A stretch of 64,000 nucleotides of DNA, taken from positions 124,001-188,000 of the forward strand of contig NZ_RIBS01000001.1 in assembly GCF_003719825.1 (NCBI RefSeq). Reading direction: 5' to 3'. The first letter of the stretch is position 1. Each line of letters starts with the position of its first letter. Of the stretch, positions 19,191-27,999 are shown in pieces. The notes under the pieces were generated by a model that was given only the letters and a program-made list of their open reading frames with translations, was not told where the DNA came from and did not search any database. Source of the DNA: Montanilutibacter psychrotolerans (lineage in GTDB: Bacteria; Pseudomonadota; Gammaproteobacteria; Xanthomonadales; Xanthomonadaceae). The translations under genes were made by a program, and so were the position numbers.

Positions 19191-20489
19191 TCAGCTGCCC
19201 AGGTACGTCAGCACGCCGGCGATCGTGGCCGTCATCAGCGTGGCGATGGTGCCGCCGAGCACGGCGCGCAGGCCGAAGCGGGCGAGGTCCTGGCGACGGT
19301 CCGGGGCAAGGCCGCCGATGCCGCCGATCTGGATCGCGATCGAGCTGAAGTTGGCGAAGCCGCACAGCGCGTAGGTCGCGATCAGCTTGCCCTGTTCGGT
19401 CAGCGCGACGCCGGGGACCTTGCCGTTGACGATGTCTGCCAGCTGCAGGTACGCGACGAACTCATTGAGCACGATCTTCTGCCCGATCAGGCCGCCGACC
19501 ACGTTGGCGTCCTGCCACGGCACGCCGATCAGCCAGGCCACCGGCGCCAGCACGAAGCCCAGGATGGTGGCCATGTCGGTCGGCTTGCCGATCATCGCAG
19601 CCAGGCCGGTCGCCTCGCCGATCCAGGTCAACGGCCAGTTCAGCAGCGCGATCAGGGCGATGAAGGCCAGCAGCATTGCACCGATGTTCAGCGCCAGGCG
19701 CAGGCCGTCGGCCGCGCCCGCGGCGGCGGCGTCGATGATGTTGCTGGTGGTCTTCTCGACCTCCATCTTGATCACGCCGCGCGTGAGCGGCGTCCCGGTT
19801 TCCGGGATCAGCAGCTTGGCGACCACCATCGTCGCCGGCGCGGCCATGATCGACGCGGCCAGCAGGTGCTTGGCGTAGAACGCCTGCTGCACCGGATCGC
19901 CGCCGCCCAGCATGCCGACATAGGCCGCCAGCACGCCGCCGGCGATGTGCGCCATGCCGCCGATCATCATCGTGATCAGCTCGGATTCGGTCATCTTCGA
20001 GATGTACGGGCGCACCGTCAGCGGCGCCTCGGTCTGGCCGATGAACACGCTGGCGCAGACGCTGGTGGTTTCCGCGCCGGACACGCGCATGACCTTGGTG
20101 ATCGCCCACGCCATCGCGCGCACGACCGCCTGCATCACCCCCAGGTGGTACAGCACGCTCATCAGGGCAGCGAAGAAGATGATGGTCGGCAGCACCTGGA
20201 AGGCGAAGATGAAGCCGTACTGCGACACGTCCATCAGGCCGCCGAAGATGAACTTCGAACCCTCGCCGACGAAGCTGAGCACCTTGACGAAGCCGTCGCC
20301 CAGCGCAGAGAACGCGTCCTTGCCGCCGGGAACCAGCAGCACCAGCGCGGCGAAGGCGATCTGCAGCGACACACCGGTGACGACGAGTTTCCAGTCGACG
20401 GACCTGCGGTTATTCGAGAACAGCCATGCGATGCCGATCAGCACCACGAGACCAAAAAGGCCGAACCCGACCCGGGTAATCGCTTCCAC
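19191..20489 (-). CDS. nupC: Concentrative nucleoside transporter (NupC family)
   Basis: 432-aa inner-membrane symporter of the CNT family that imports nucleosides with a cation. The GTG at 20489 is chosen because GGGGAG lies about six bases upstream and it begins directly at the first membrane helix. Earlier in-frame starts add a non-conserved tail. Family features include the hydrophobic repeat architecture, GQTEAPL, and EFVAYLQLAD near the C-terminus. It is co-transcribed with the ribokinase-like gene four bases downstream. Confidence 0.9.
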   Translation of the reverse strand: MEAITRVGFGLFGLVVLIGIAWLFSNNRRSVDWKLVVTGVSLQIAFAALVLLVPGGKDAFSALGDGFVKVLSFVGEGSKFIFGGLMDVSQYGFIFAFQVLPTIIFFAALMSVLYHLGVMQAVVRAMAWAITKVMRVSGAETTSVCASVFIGQTEAPLTVRPYISKMTESELITMMIGGMAHIAGGVLAAYVGMLGGGDPVQQAFYAKHLLAASIMAAPATMVVAKLLIPETGTPLTRGVIKMEVEKTTSNIIDAAAAGAADGLRLALNIGAMLLAFIALIALLNWPLTWIGEATGLAAMIGKPTDMATILGFVLAPVAWLIGVPWQDANVVGGLIGQKIVLNEFVAYLQLADIVNGKVPGVALTEQGKLIATYALCGFANFSSIAIQIGGIGGLAPDRRQDLARFGLRAVLGGTIATLMTATIAGVLTYLGS

Positions 20490-20687
20490 GTACTCTCCCC
20501 TGGGGCCGGACTTCGGCCATAAATGGACGCCGCAGGCTAATGCACGGCCCCGTATGGCGGCAACCGGCCTGCCCGTGCAAGGCGTTGCCATGGCGGGGCG
20601 TGCCAGGTGGTGCCCTGGGGCCGTTGCCGGCTCGACTGTCGTATTGCCAGCCGCGCGTACCAGCACCTGCGTGCCAGCCCCCGCGTG

Positions 20688-21824
20688 TCAGCCCTCGCGC
20701 GCGACCACGCGATTGCGGCCGTCGCGCTTGGCCACTTGCAGGCGCTGATCGGCACGACGCAGAAGGCGCGACAGATCGACGCCGTCCTGCGGAAAGCCGG
20801 CGAGGCCGGCACTGAAGGTCATCTGCATCGGCTCGGCGCCGCGCTCGGACTCGAACGGGCGCTCGGCCAGTTGCCGCCGGATGGCATCGACGCGTTCCCA
20901 TGCCGTGCCGACCGGCTTGCGCAGGACCATCACGAACTCCTCGCCGCCCAGCCGGACCAGCCATTCGCCGTTCTCGGGCGAGGTGCGCAGCACGGCAACG
21001 GCGTGCCGCAGCGCGCGGTCGCCGCTGTGATGCCCGAGTTCGTCGTTGACGCGCTTGAAGTGGTCCAGGTCGATCAATGCGACCGTCAGGCTGCCGCCGC
21101 CCTGGCGCGCGGCATCGAGCAGCCGCGGCATGCGGTGCAGCAGCCACGTGCGGTTGGGCAGGCGGGTGAGGCCGTCGGTGCCGGACATCTCGACCAGGCG
21201 CTGCATGCGATAGACCACCATCGCGGTGATCAGCGTCACGATCGCCATCAGCAGCAGCCGTTGCACCTGGTTGCTGGGCGTCACGGTGCCGTAGTCGCTG
21301 GAGATCAACTGTTCGGGCGACGTGATCAGCGCGAAGATCGCCCACGACAGCCCGCCGTACTGCAGGATCGCCAGCAGGCCGGCGAACAGGGTCGTGCGGC
21401 CGTCGCTGCGCAGCGCGGTGACCAGGATTGCCAGCAGGTAGCCGCACCACACGATCATGCTGTTGAGCGCGGCTGGCAGGTGGTTGGTGGCCAGCAGCAT
21501 CAGCACCAGGGTGGTCGCGCTGACGTCGAACGCGGCCGTCGCGAACGGCAACCACTGGAAGCGGCGGCGGAAGCGGGCGAGAGCGAGCCAGATCAACGCG
21601 AATATGTTGACGAACACCGCGCCGGCCAGCCCGATCAGGGTCTCGGCGACGCTGCCGCCGGCCAGGATGTTTCCCAAAGGCAACAGCAGCAACAGCCCGG
21701 CGACCAGCGCGCGCAGCTGTGCGACCAGCAGTTCGCCGCCGGCGCCGACCTCGAGCATGATCTCGTCCGGCCGCGACAACAGCGCGGCGACGATGTCGCG
21801 AAGGCTACGTCCGGTGGCCTGCAT
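20688..21824 (-). CDS. Membrane diguanylate cyclase (GGDEF)
   Basis: 378 aa from ATG 21824. The N-terminal half has about six hydrophobic helices forming a membrane sensor region. A C-terminal GGDEF domain follows, with an intact active site RLGGEEFVMVL and the upstream substrate loop IDLDHFKRVNDELGHHSGD. It should make cyclic di-GMP from two GTP. No RxxD inhibitory site is seen just before GGEEF, so product inhibition may be absent. The membrane part matches no sensor domain I can name. It is a single gene on the minus strand upstream of nupC. Confidence 0.88.
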   Translation of the reverse strand: MQATGRSLRDIVAALLSRPDEIMLEVGAGGELLVAQLRALVAGLLLLLPLGNILAGGSVAETLIGLAGAVFVNIFALIWLALARFRRRFQWLPFATAAFDVSATTLVLMLLATNHLPAALNSMIVWCGYLLAILVTALRSDGRTTLFAGLLAILQYGGLSWAIFALITSPEQLISSDYGTVTPSNQVQRLLLMAIVTLITAMVVYRMQRLVEMSGTDGLTRLPNRTWLLHRMPRLLDAARQGGGSLTVALIDLDHFKRVNDELGHHSGDRALRHAVAVLRTSPENGEWLVRLGGEEFVMVLRKPVGTAWERVDAIRRQLAERPFESERGAEPMQMTFSAGLAGFPQDGVDLSRLLRRADQRLQVAKRDGRNRVVAREG

Positions 21825-21957
21825 TCCATTCCCCAGTGGCTCGACGTTTCCGTGGGTCCCGTCACGGCGGCCGATGACCTTGGACCCTGCGCGCCGTCGC
21901 CGACGCACTGCCGAGGATAGCGCGCGCCAGCGGCGGCCGCCGGAGCGGTGCGGCGGT

Positions 21958-22548
21958 TCAGCCGATGCCGCGCGCCGCCACCCACGCCGCCAATCCCATG
22001 AACACGGCGGCCGCGGCGGTGCGCGCGGCCTTCAGCGGCAGGCGGTCGGCGAAGCGATGCCCGAGCAGCACCACCGGGACGTTCGCCAGCAGCATGCCCA
22101 GCGTGGTGCCGGCGACGACCTCCCACAGCGGCGGGTACCTGGCCGCCAGCAGCACGGTGGCGACCTGGGTCTTGTCGCCGATCTCGGCCAGGAAAAACGC
22201 AATGGTGGTGGCGATGAACGCATTGCGTGCGGGGAGGGCGTCGTCGTCATCCAGCGAATCGGGCTTGAGCGTCCACAACGCCACCGCCAGGAAGCTGGCC
22301 GCGACGATCCAGCGAAGCACGTCGGGTCGCAGCCACTGCGCGACCAGTGCACCGAGCCAGGCAGCGAGGGCGTGGTTGAGGACGGTCGCCACCAGGATGC
22401 CGGCGATGATCGGCCACGGCTTGCGAAACCGTGCGGCGAGCAGCAAGGCGAGCAGTTGGGTCTTGTCGCCGATTTCGGCCAGGGCGACGGTGCCGGTCGA
22501 GACCAGCGCGGTGGCCAGTGGCAGGTCGAACAGGGTCAGGGCGTGCAT
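21958..22548 (-). CDS. UPF0016/GDT1-family divalent cation (Mn2+) exporter
   Basis: 196-aa membrane protein with six or seven predicted helices. It has two copies of the family motif E-x-G-D-K-T (AEIGDKTQ) near residues 21-28 and about 130-137, which form the cation path. Bacterial homologues export manganese. The 5' leader carries a yybP-ykoY manganese riboswitch (22618-22784), which supports Mn2+ as the substrate. ATG 22548 starts just before the first helix. Longer in-frame starts would read through the riboswitch. Confidence 0.88.
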   Translation of the reverse strand: MHALTLFDLPLATALVSTGTVALAEIGDKTQLLALLLAARFRKPWPIIAGILVATVLNHALAAWLGALVAQWLRPDVLRWIVAASFLAVALWTLKPDSLDDDDALPARNAFIATTIAFFLAEIGDKTQVATVLLAARYPPLWEVVAGTTLGMLLANVPVVLLGHRFADRLPLKAARTAAAAVFMGLAAWVAARGIG

Positions 22549-22617
22549 CGAAACTCCGGGGCCAGGCAAGGAAAGCGAAAGCAAACGCCTCGCAGCCCGG
22601 CCCGGGTTGTGCGCGAC

Positions 22618-22784
22618 GCCTGCCTTCGGTCTTGCCCGCGTTGGCGGCCGTGTCGGTCCGCTGCATCGCATCTGCGCCATGGCCTGCCGGCCAAGTGTGT
22701 TGACGCAGGTCCCCGCGTGTCGTCGCAGCGCGTGCCGATGGTCGGCCGGTAGCGGCTGTGGCGCGGGTGGGCTACTCCCCGGAG
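22618..22784 (-). promoter_or_regulatory. yybP-ykoY manganese riboswitch
   Basis: On the minus strand the leader contains GGGGAGTAGC (22780-22771), then TCAACACACTT (22701-22691), then GGCAAGACCG (about 22637-22628) with AAGGCA. These are the conserved blocks of the yybP-ykoY element (GGGGAGUAGC, UCAACACAC, GCAAGACC) in the right order. This class senses Mn2+ and commonly controls UPF0016 and MntP exporters; here it precedes a UPF0016 gene. The spacing between the first two blocks is on the long side. About 70 bases separate the element from the start codon. Confidence 0.88.
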
Positions 22785-22974
22785 GAAGAGCGCGGCCATT
22801 GTAGCCAAGTCATCGTGAACGGCCCAACCGCTCCGGCGGCGGTGGCGAACGGATTCGCATCGTGCGCGGCGATCGTCGTCCCGCGGCGCAGGTTCGCAAA
22901 GCGGGCGGCACGCATTGAACCGGCGCGGCGTCGCAGCGCAGACTGATGTCCGATTCGAATAACGGGACTCGCCC

Positions 22975-23946
22975 ATGCAATATCGCCGCCTTGGTTCTTC
23001 CGGCCTGCAACTGTCGGTCCTGTCGCTCGGCGCCTGGGCCACCTTCGGATCGCATGTCGGACGCGGTGTCGCGCGCGATCTGGTCGCCACCGCCTGGGAC
23101 CACGGCGTCAACTTCTTCGACAACGCCGAGAGCTACGCCAACGGCGAGGCGGAGCGCGTGATGGGCGATGTGATCGCCGACCTGCGCCTGCCGCGCGATG
23201 GTTACTGTGTGTCGAGCAAGGTGATATTCGGCGCCGCGACCGATCCCCGTCCGACCCAGAAGGGCCTGTCGCGCAAGCACGTCACCGACGCCTGCCACGA
23301 TGCGCTCAAGCGACTGCGCGTCGATTACCTCGATCTGTACTACTGCCACCGCCCCGATCCCGACACGCCGATCGACGAAACCGTGTGGGCGATGGATGCG
23401 CTGATTCGTCAGGGCAAGGTGCTGTATTGGGGGACGTCGGAGTGGTCGGCGGCGCAGATCCGCGAGGCGCACAAGGTCGCCCGTGCCCACCATCTGCACG
23501 CGCCCACCATGGAGCAGCCGCAGTACAACCTGTTCCATCGCGAGCGCGTCGAAATGGAGTACGCGCCGCTGTATGCCGAACTGGGCCTCGGCGTGACGAC
23601 CTGGTCGCCGCTTGGCTCGGGGCTGCTCACCGGCAAGTACAACGACGGCGTACCCGCCGACGCGCGGCTGGGCCGTGAGGACCTGGCGTGGTTGAAGGAA
23701 GCGTTGCTGGGCGACAGCGGCGACCGCCGCCTCGATCGGGCGCGGCGATTCACCGCGTTGGCCACCGAGTTCGGTGTGGCACCTGCGGCGCTGGCGATTG
23801 CGTGGTGCCTGCGCAACCCGCACGTGTCGAGTGTGATCCTCGGCGCGACCCGCCCGTCGCAACTGCTGGAAAACCTGCAGGCGATTGCGCTGGGCGATCA
23901 GTTCGACGAGTCGGCGTGGCAACGTGTCGAGGCAGCGGTGGCCTGA
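22975..23946 (+). CDS. Aldo/keto reductase, K+-channel beta-subunit-like
   Basis: 323-aa NADPH-dependent TIM-barrel oxidoreductase. The catalytic tetrad is visible: Asp in FFDNAESY, Tyr in AESY, Lys in VSSKV, and His in YYCHRPD. The sequence type (GLSRKHV, YWGTSEWSAAQI, TWSPLGSGLLTGKY) is that of the AKR6 group (voltage-gated channel beta subunit-like). Members reduce diverse aldehydes; the physiological substrate is not deducible. It is transcribed alone, divergent from the UPF0016 gene. Confidence 0.88.
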   Translation: MQYRRLGSSGLQLSVLSLGAWATFGSHVGRGVARDLVATAWDHGVNFFDNAESYANGEAERVMGDVIADLRLPRDGYCVSSKVIFGAATDPRPTQKGLSRKHVTDACHDALKRLRVDYLDLYYCHRPDPDTPIDETVWAMDALIRQGKVLYWGTSEWSAAQIREAHKVARAHHLHAPTMEQPQYNLFHRERVEMEYAPLYAELGLGVTTWSPLGSGLLTGKYNDGVPADARLGREDLAWLKEALLGDSGDRRLDRARRFTALATEFGVAPAALAIAWCLRNPHVSSVILGATRPSQLLENLQAIALGDQFDESAWQRVEAAVA

Positions 23947-24156
23947 GCAGAGGAAACCGGGTCCGGCGATCTCCCGAAAGCATCGCCGGGCTGCTGCGGA
24001 CGCGGCCTGCGTCGCGAGGATCGTGACCGGCATCTCACGATTTGGCAGGGGGTGGGGCGGGGTGTTCTTGCCCTCGGTTGCCCGCCCCGCGTGATGTCGC
24101 AGCATTCCGCTAGTGACCCCGGTGGTTCCTACAGGTTGTTTCGGCAGATCAGCATG

Positions 24157-24184
24157 TTGACTCGCAAATGAGAATGCATATCAT
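24157..24184 (+). promoter_or_regulatory. Fur-box-overlapped promoter of the heme uptake genes
   Basis: A sigma-70-like promoter with TTGACT (24157-24162) and TATCAT (24179-24184) separated by 16 bases is visible. A 19-base stretch at 24164-24182 (GCAAATGAGAATGCATATC) agrees with the Fur consensus at 13 of 19 positions and covers the spacer and -10. Iron-loaded Fur would therefore block transcription. It lies about 30 bases upstream of hemP. Confidence 0.72.
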
Positions 24185-24214
24185 CAGCAGCAACTCCCGC
24201 CGCGAGTCCTGCCG

Positions 24215-24409
24215 ATGTCTCCGCGTCCGACCCTGCTGCAGCTCAAGCCGCGCGCTGAACGCGCGCCCGTTTCTTTCCCGCTGGATGTCAACGCCACGTT
24301 CGAAAGCACCGCGTTGCTGCGAGGCACCCGTGAAGTGCTCATTCGCCACGGTGGCGAGGTCTACCGCCTCCGTCATACGCGCAACGACAAGCTGATCCTG
24401 ACCAAGTAA
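24215..24409 (+). CDS. hemP: Hemin uptake protein HemP
   Basis: 64-aa cytoplasmic protein whose C-terminal two-thirds (STALLRGTREVLIRHGGEVY, then the basic RLRHTRNDKLILTK) match the HemP/HmuP family. Members are needed for full expression of heme receptors in several proteobacteria. It begins about 30 bases after a Fur-box promoter and lies 133 bases before a heme-type TonB receptor gene. Small size and basic charge are normal for the family. Confidence 0.9.
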   Translation: MSPRPTLLQLKPRAERAPVSFPLDVNATFESTALLRGTREVLIRHGGEVYRLRHTRNDKLILTK

Positions 24410-24541
24410 CCCACGCTGCCCGCCATCGCGATCGCCGCGGCGATCGCGATGGCGCGTTCTCAGTCCCCCAGGGGCCGCCCGCCACCGGCAATCGCCGGCA
24501 CGCCAGCTCGCCGTCTGCACTTTCCACGTGCGAGCCATTCC

Positions 24542-26764
24542 ATGCGTTTCAACCCGTTGTTCCTTGCCCTGTGCCTGGCCCTGCCTGGCGCAGTCCTCGC
24601 CCATGACGCGCCCGCCGGCCACGACGCCGCCGCGACAACAGAACTCGATCGCATCGTCGTCACCGCCACCCGTACCGGGCGCGCCGTGACCGACGTGCCC
24701 AACACGGTCGACGTGATCGATCGGGAGCGCATGGACGAGACCGTCGTGCGCGACCTCAAGGACCTGTTCCGCCACGAACCCGGCATCACCGTGACCTCCG
24801 GGTTCGGCCGGTTCGGCATCGGCGGCATCCGCATCCGCGGCCTCGACGGAAACCGTGTCCGGGTCCAGACCGACGGCATTCCGGTATCGGATGCATTTTC
24901 CATCGGCAGCTTCTCCAACGCCAACCGCAACTTCGTGGACCTGGACACGCTCAAGCGCGTGGAAGTGGTGCGTGGGCCGGCGAGTTCGCTGTATGGCTCG
25001 GATGCACTGGGCGGCATCGTGTCGTTCACCACGCGCGACCCGTCCGACTTTCTGGAAGCGGGCAGGGACGCGTACTTCGGCTTCAAGCTCGGGTACCAGG
25101 GCAGTCAGGATGGCCTGTTCGGTGGCGCCACGGTGGCGGTTGGTGGCGAGCGGTGGTCGGGTCTGGCCAGCGTCGGCCATCGCCAGGGACGGGAGACGGA
25201 AAACCAGGGCGACAATCGTGCCGATGGGGCCCGGCGCACCGCGCCCAATCCCCAGGACCGCGACGGGCGAAGCCTGTTGTCGAAGCTGGTGTTTTCCCCA
25301 TCCGCCGACCAGCGCTTCCGGCTGACCGTCGAAGGCAACGAGGATCGCGCGCGCACCGACCTGCTGAGTGCAAAGGGCCTCCAGCCGATGACCGGCGCCA
25401 CCAACCTGCGGGTAACCGGCGACGACCGCCAGCATCGCGCTCGCGTCTCGTTCACGCACGAAATGGATGCGCTCGGCGCCGGTTTCGCCGAGAGCCTGGA
25501 CTGGCAGATCTACCGCCAGGACAGCCGCACGCGGCAGGACACCGTGGAGGTCCGGCGCACTGCCACCGGACGCAACGAACGGCGCGAGCGCGAGTTCGAT
25601 TTCGAACAGCGACGGGTCGGGTTGCAAGCCAACGCCCATGCGGCTTTCACCACCGGCAGCGTCGCCCATGCGCTGAGCTACGGCATCGACGTCTCCCGCA
25701 CGCGCACCTCGCAAGGACGCGACGGGCGCGTGATCAACCTGGACACCGGCGCGGTCAGCGACGCGATGCTGCCGGACGTGTTCCCGGTGCGCGACTTTCC
25801 GCTCAGCACCACCACCAACGCCGCCGCCTACCTGCAGGACGAGATCGGCTTTGCCGATGGCGAAGTGCGGTTGGTTCCCGCCGTGCGCGTGGACCACTAC
25901 CGCCTGCGGCCCCAGGTCGACGCGATTTTCGCCGGCGACAATCCCGGCGTGGCGGTACGCGGCATCACCGAGACCAGCGTGTCGCCGAAGCTCGGCGTGG
26001 TGTGGCACTTCGCCCCGCGCTGGTCGCTGTTTGGTGGCTACGCGCACGGGTTCCGCTCGCCGCCGTACAACGACGTCAATATCGGTTTCACCAACGTGCA
26101 GTTCAACTACACCGCGATCGCCAATCCGGATCTCAAGCCCGAAACCAGCGACGGCATCGAGACCGGCCTGCGCTTTGCGGGCGACGTCGTGCACGCCAGC
26201 CTGTCGGGCTACTACAACCGCTACGACGACTTCATCGAGTCCTTCCGCTTCGTCGGCTTCAACCCGGCCGGGCTGATGGTCTACCAGTCGCAGAATGTCG
26301 CCGATGCGCGCATCCGCGGTATCGAGCTGAAGGCCGGGGTTGAACTGGGTGGGCTGTCTTCGCGGATGCAGGGCTGGTCGTTGCGCGGCTCGGCCGCGTA
26401 CGCGCGCGGTGAGAATCGCAGCGACGACGTGCCGCTGGACTCGGTCGATCCGCTGACCGCGACGGCTGGAATTGCCTACGGCCGCGATGACTGGGGCGTG
26501 GAACTGGCAGGCCGGTTCGTCGGGCGCAAAGCGCGCGCCTCCGCCCCGGCGTTGTACCGCCAGCCCGGCTACGGCGTCGCCGACCTGTTCGCGCATTGGG
26601 ATTTCGCGCCCGGCGCGACCGTCGCCGTGGGCGTGTTCAACCTCGCCGATCGACGCTACTCCGACGCGGGCGATGTGCCCGCGGTGGACGCCGACAACCT
26701 GGTCCTGGACCGCTACACCGCGCCGGGACGGAACGTCTCGATGAGTGTGTCGTTCAACTGGTGA
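24542..26764 (+). CDS. TonB-dependent hemoglobin/heme receptor
   Basis: 740-aa outer-membrane receptor. It has a signal peptide to about residue 20 (VLA-HD) and a TonB box-like DRIVVTATR near residue 35. The plug domain contains RIRGLDGNRVRVQTDGIP and VEVVRGPASSLYGSDALGG, and a 22-strand barrel follows, ending in SFNW. FRSPPYNDVNIGF and NPDLKPETS are typical of the heme/hemoglobin receptor subfamily. ATG 24542 is used because it begins the signal peptide. The preceding hemP and Fur box support iron-repressed heme uptake. The exact ligand (hemin, hemoglobin or another hemoprotein) is not resolved. Confidence 0.88.
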   Translation: MRFNPLFLALCLALPGAVLAHDAPAGHDAAATTELDRIVVTATRTGRAVTDVPNTVDVIDRERMDETVVRDLKDLFRHEPGITVTSGFGRFGIGGIRIRGLDGNRVRVQTDGIPVSDAFSIGSFSNANRNFVDLDTLKRVEVVRGPASSLYGSDALGGIVSFTTRDPSDFLEAGRDAYFGFKLGYQGSQDGLFGGATVAVGGERWSGLASVGHRQGRETENQGDNRADGARRTAPNPQDRDGRSLLSKLVFSPSADQRFRLTVEGNEDRARTDLLSAKGLQPMTGATNLRVTGDDRQHRARVSFTHEMDALGAGFAESLDWQIYRQDSRTRQDTVEVRRTATGRNERREREFDFEQRRVGLQANAHAAFTTGSVAHALSYGIDVSRTRTSQGRDGRVINLDTGAVSDAMLPDVFPVRDFPLSTTTNAAAYLQDEIGFADGEVRLVPAVRVDHYRLRPQVDAIFAGDNPGVAVRGITETSVSPKLGVVWHFAPRWSLFGGYAHGFRSPPYNDVNIGFTNVQFNYTAIANPDLKPETSDGIETGLRFAGDVVHASLSGYYNRYDDFIESFRFVGFNPAGLMVYQSQNVADARIRGIELKAGVELGGLSSRMQGWSLRGSAAYARGENRSDDVPLDSVDPLTATAGIAYGRDDWGVELAGRFVGRKARASAPALYRQPGYGVADLFAHWDFAPGATVAVGVFNLADRRYSDAGDVPAVDADNLVLDRYTAPGRNVSMSVSFNW

Positions 26765-26904
26765 CGCGCAGCGGGTTGTGACGCGGAAACAAGGCCGTGT
26801 CATGCCACTTAACCACCTCGAACTGGCATCGCCTCCAACCGGCATTGCCACTGCGCCGACAACCGCGGCGCCCGCCAGCGCCGCCAACATCCACCGGAGT
26901 CTTC

Positions 26905-27900
26905 ATGAAGATACTTCCCGCGCTTTCCATCGCCGTCGCCTTGGCGCTGGCCTTTCCTGCATCCGCCATCGCGCACGAGCCCGACGGCGCGGTCGCCGAC
27001 CCCGCACGTGACCGCGCCGCCATCCTCGCGATGCAGGGCGAATACGCCGTCGACTTCGCGTTTGACGAAACCGTGCCGCTGCAGCCCGCCTACCAACGGC
27101 AGCCGCCCCTGCGCAGCGGAGGCCACGAGGCGGTGATCGTCGTCGAGGACGCCGCCCGCGATGGCCGGCCCGACAGAATCGTGCTGCAGCACATCCTGGT
27201 CGACCCCAAGAGCGGCCACGTCACCAAGCACTGGCGGCAGGACTGGCACTGGCAGGCCGCCCAGCGTTTCGAGTTCAGCGACGAGCAGACTTGGCGCGTG
27301 CGCGACATGCCCGCGGCATCCGCCGCTGGGACGTGGACGCAATGCGTGTACGAAGTCAGCGACGCGCCGCGGTACTGCGGCACGGGTCGCTGGCATCACG
27401 ACGATGGCGTGTCCACCTGGACCAGCGACCTGTCCTGGCGGCCGTTGCCGCGTCGCGAGTACACGCGACGCAGCGATTACAACGCGCTGTCGGTGGTCAA
27501 TCGCCACACCGTCACGCCGTCAGGCTGGAGCCACGAACAGTTCAATACCAAGGTGCAGCGCGGTCCGAACGGCCGGCAGCGGGCGCTGACCCGCGAGTTC
27601 GGATTCAACGACTACCGCAAGTCCGAGGGTGTCGACTTCCGTCCCGCGCGCGATTACTGGGCCGCGACGCAGGCGTACTGGGCGCGTGTGCGTGAACGCT
27701 GGGAGCCCCTGCTGACCTCGCCAAGCGGCGTGCACCTGAAGACCCGGGTCGACGGCATGGCGATGATCGTTCCGCTGTTCGAGCAGGCGCAGGACGTGGA
27801 GCAGGGTGGGCAGGTATCGGACACCGCCATCGACGCGGTGTTCTCCGCCTGGGTGGAACCGGCGACGTCGCCCACCGCCGCCCTGCAGGCGGATCGCTGA
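26905..27900 (+). CDS. Secreted DUF6607-like protein of the heme locus
   Basis: 331 aa with GGAG five bases before ATG 26905 and a signal peptide to about residue 24 (AIA-HE). The mature protein is Trp- and Arg-rich (KHWRQDWHWQAAQRFEF, WTSDLSWRPLPRREYTRRSDYNALSVVNRH) and has few cysteines. It resembles the DUF6607 family that often accompanies hemP and heme receptors; this assignment is from memory of the neighbourhood. It follows the receptor gene by 140 bases and is probably in the same iron-controlled unit. A periplasmic or surface heme-handling role is inferred from context only. Confidence 0.65.
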   Translation: MKILPALSIAVALALAFPASAIAHEPDGAVADPARDRAAILAMQGEYAVDFAFDETVPLQPAYQRQPPLRSGGHEAVIVVEDAARDGRPDRIVLQHILVDPKSGHVTKHWRQDWHWQAAQRFEFSDEQTWRVRDMPAASAAGTWTQCVYEVSDAPRYCGTGRWHHDDGVSTWTSDLSWRPLPRREYTRRSDYNALSVVNRHTVTPSGWSHEQFNTKVQRGPNGRQRALTREFGFNDYRKSEGVDFRPARDYWAATQAYWARVRERWEPLLTSPSGVHLKTRVDGMAMIVPLFEQAQDVEQGGQVSDTAIDAVFSAWVEPATSPTAALQADR

Positions 27901-27999
27901 CGGCGCGGCCCCGGGGCGTCGCCGTGGACGGGGCGTCCCCCGTGCGGCCGCTCGCCGTGGTCCTATACTCGGGTCAGGCACAGAAGAGGGGACGGGGAC

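Noticed and set aside
24149-26890. 913-codon open frame antisense to the heme receptor
   Set aside because: The plus strand encodes a complete TonB receptor with signal peptide and plug; the antisense frame has no recognisable domain.
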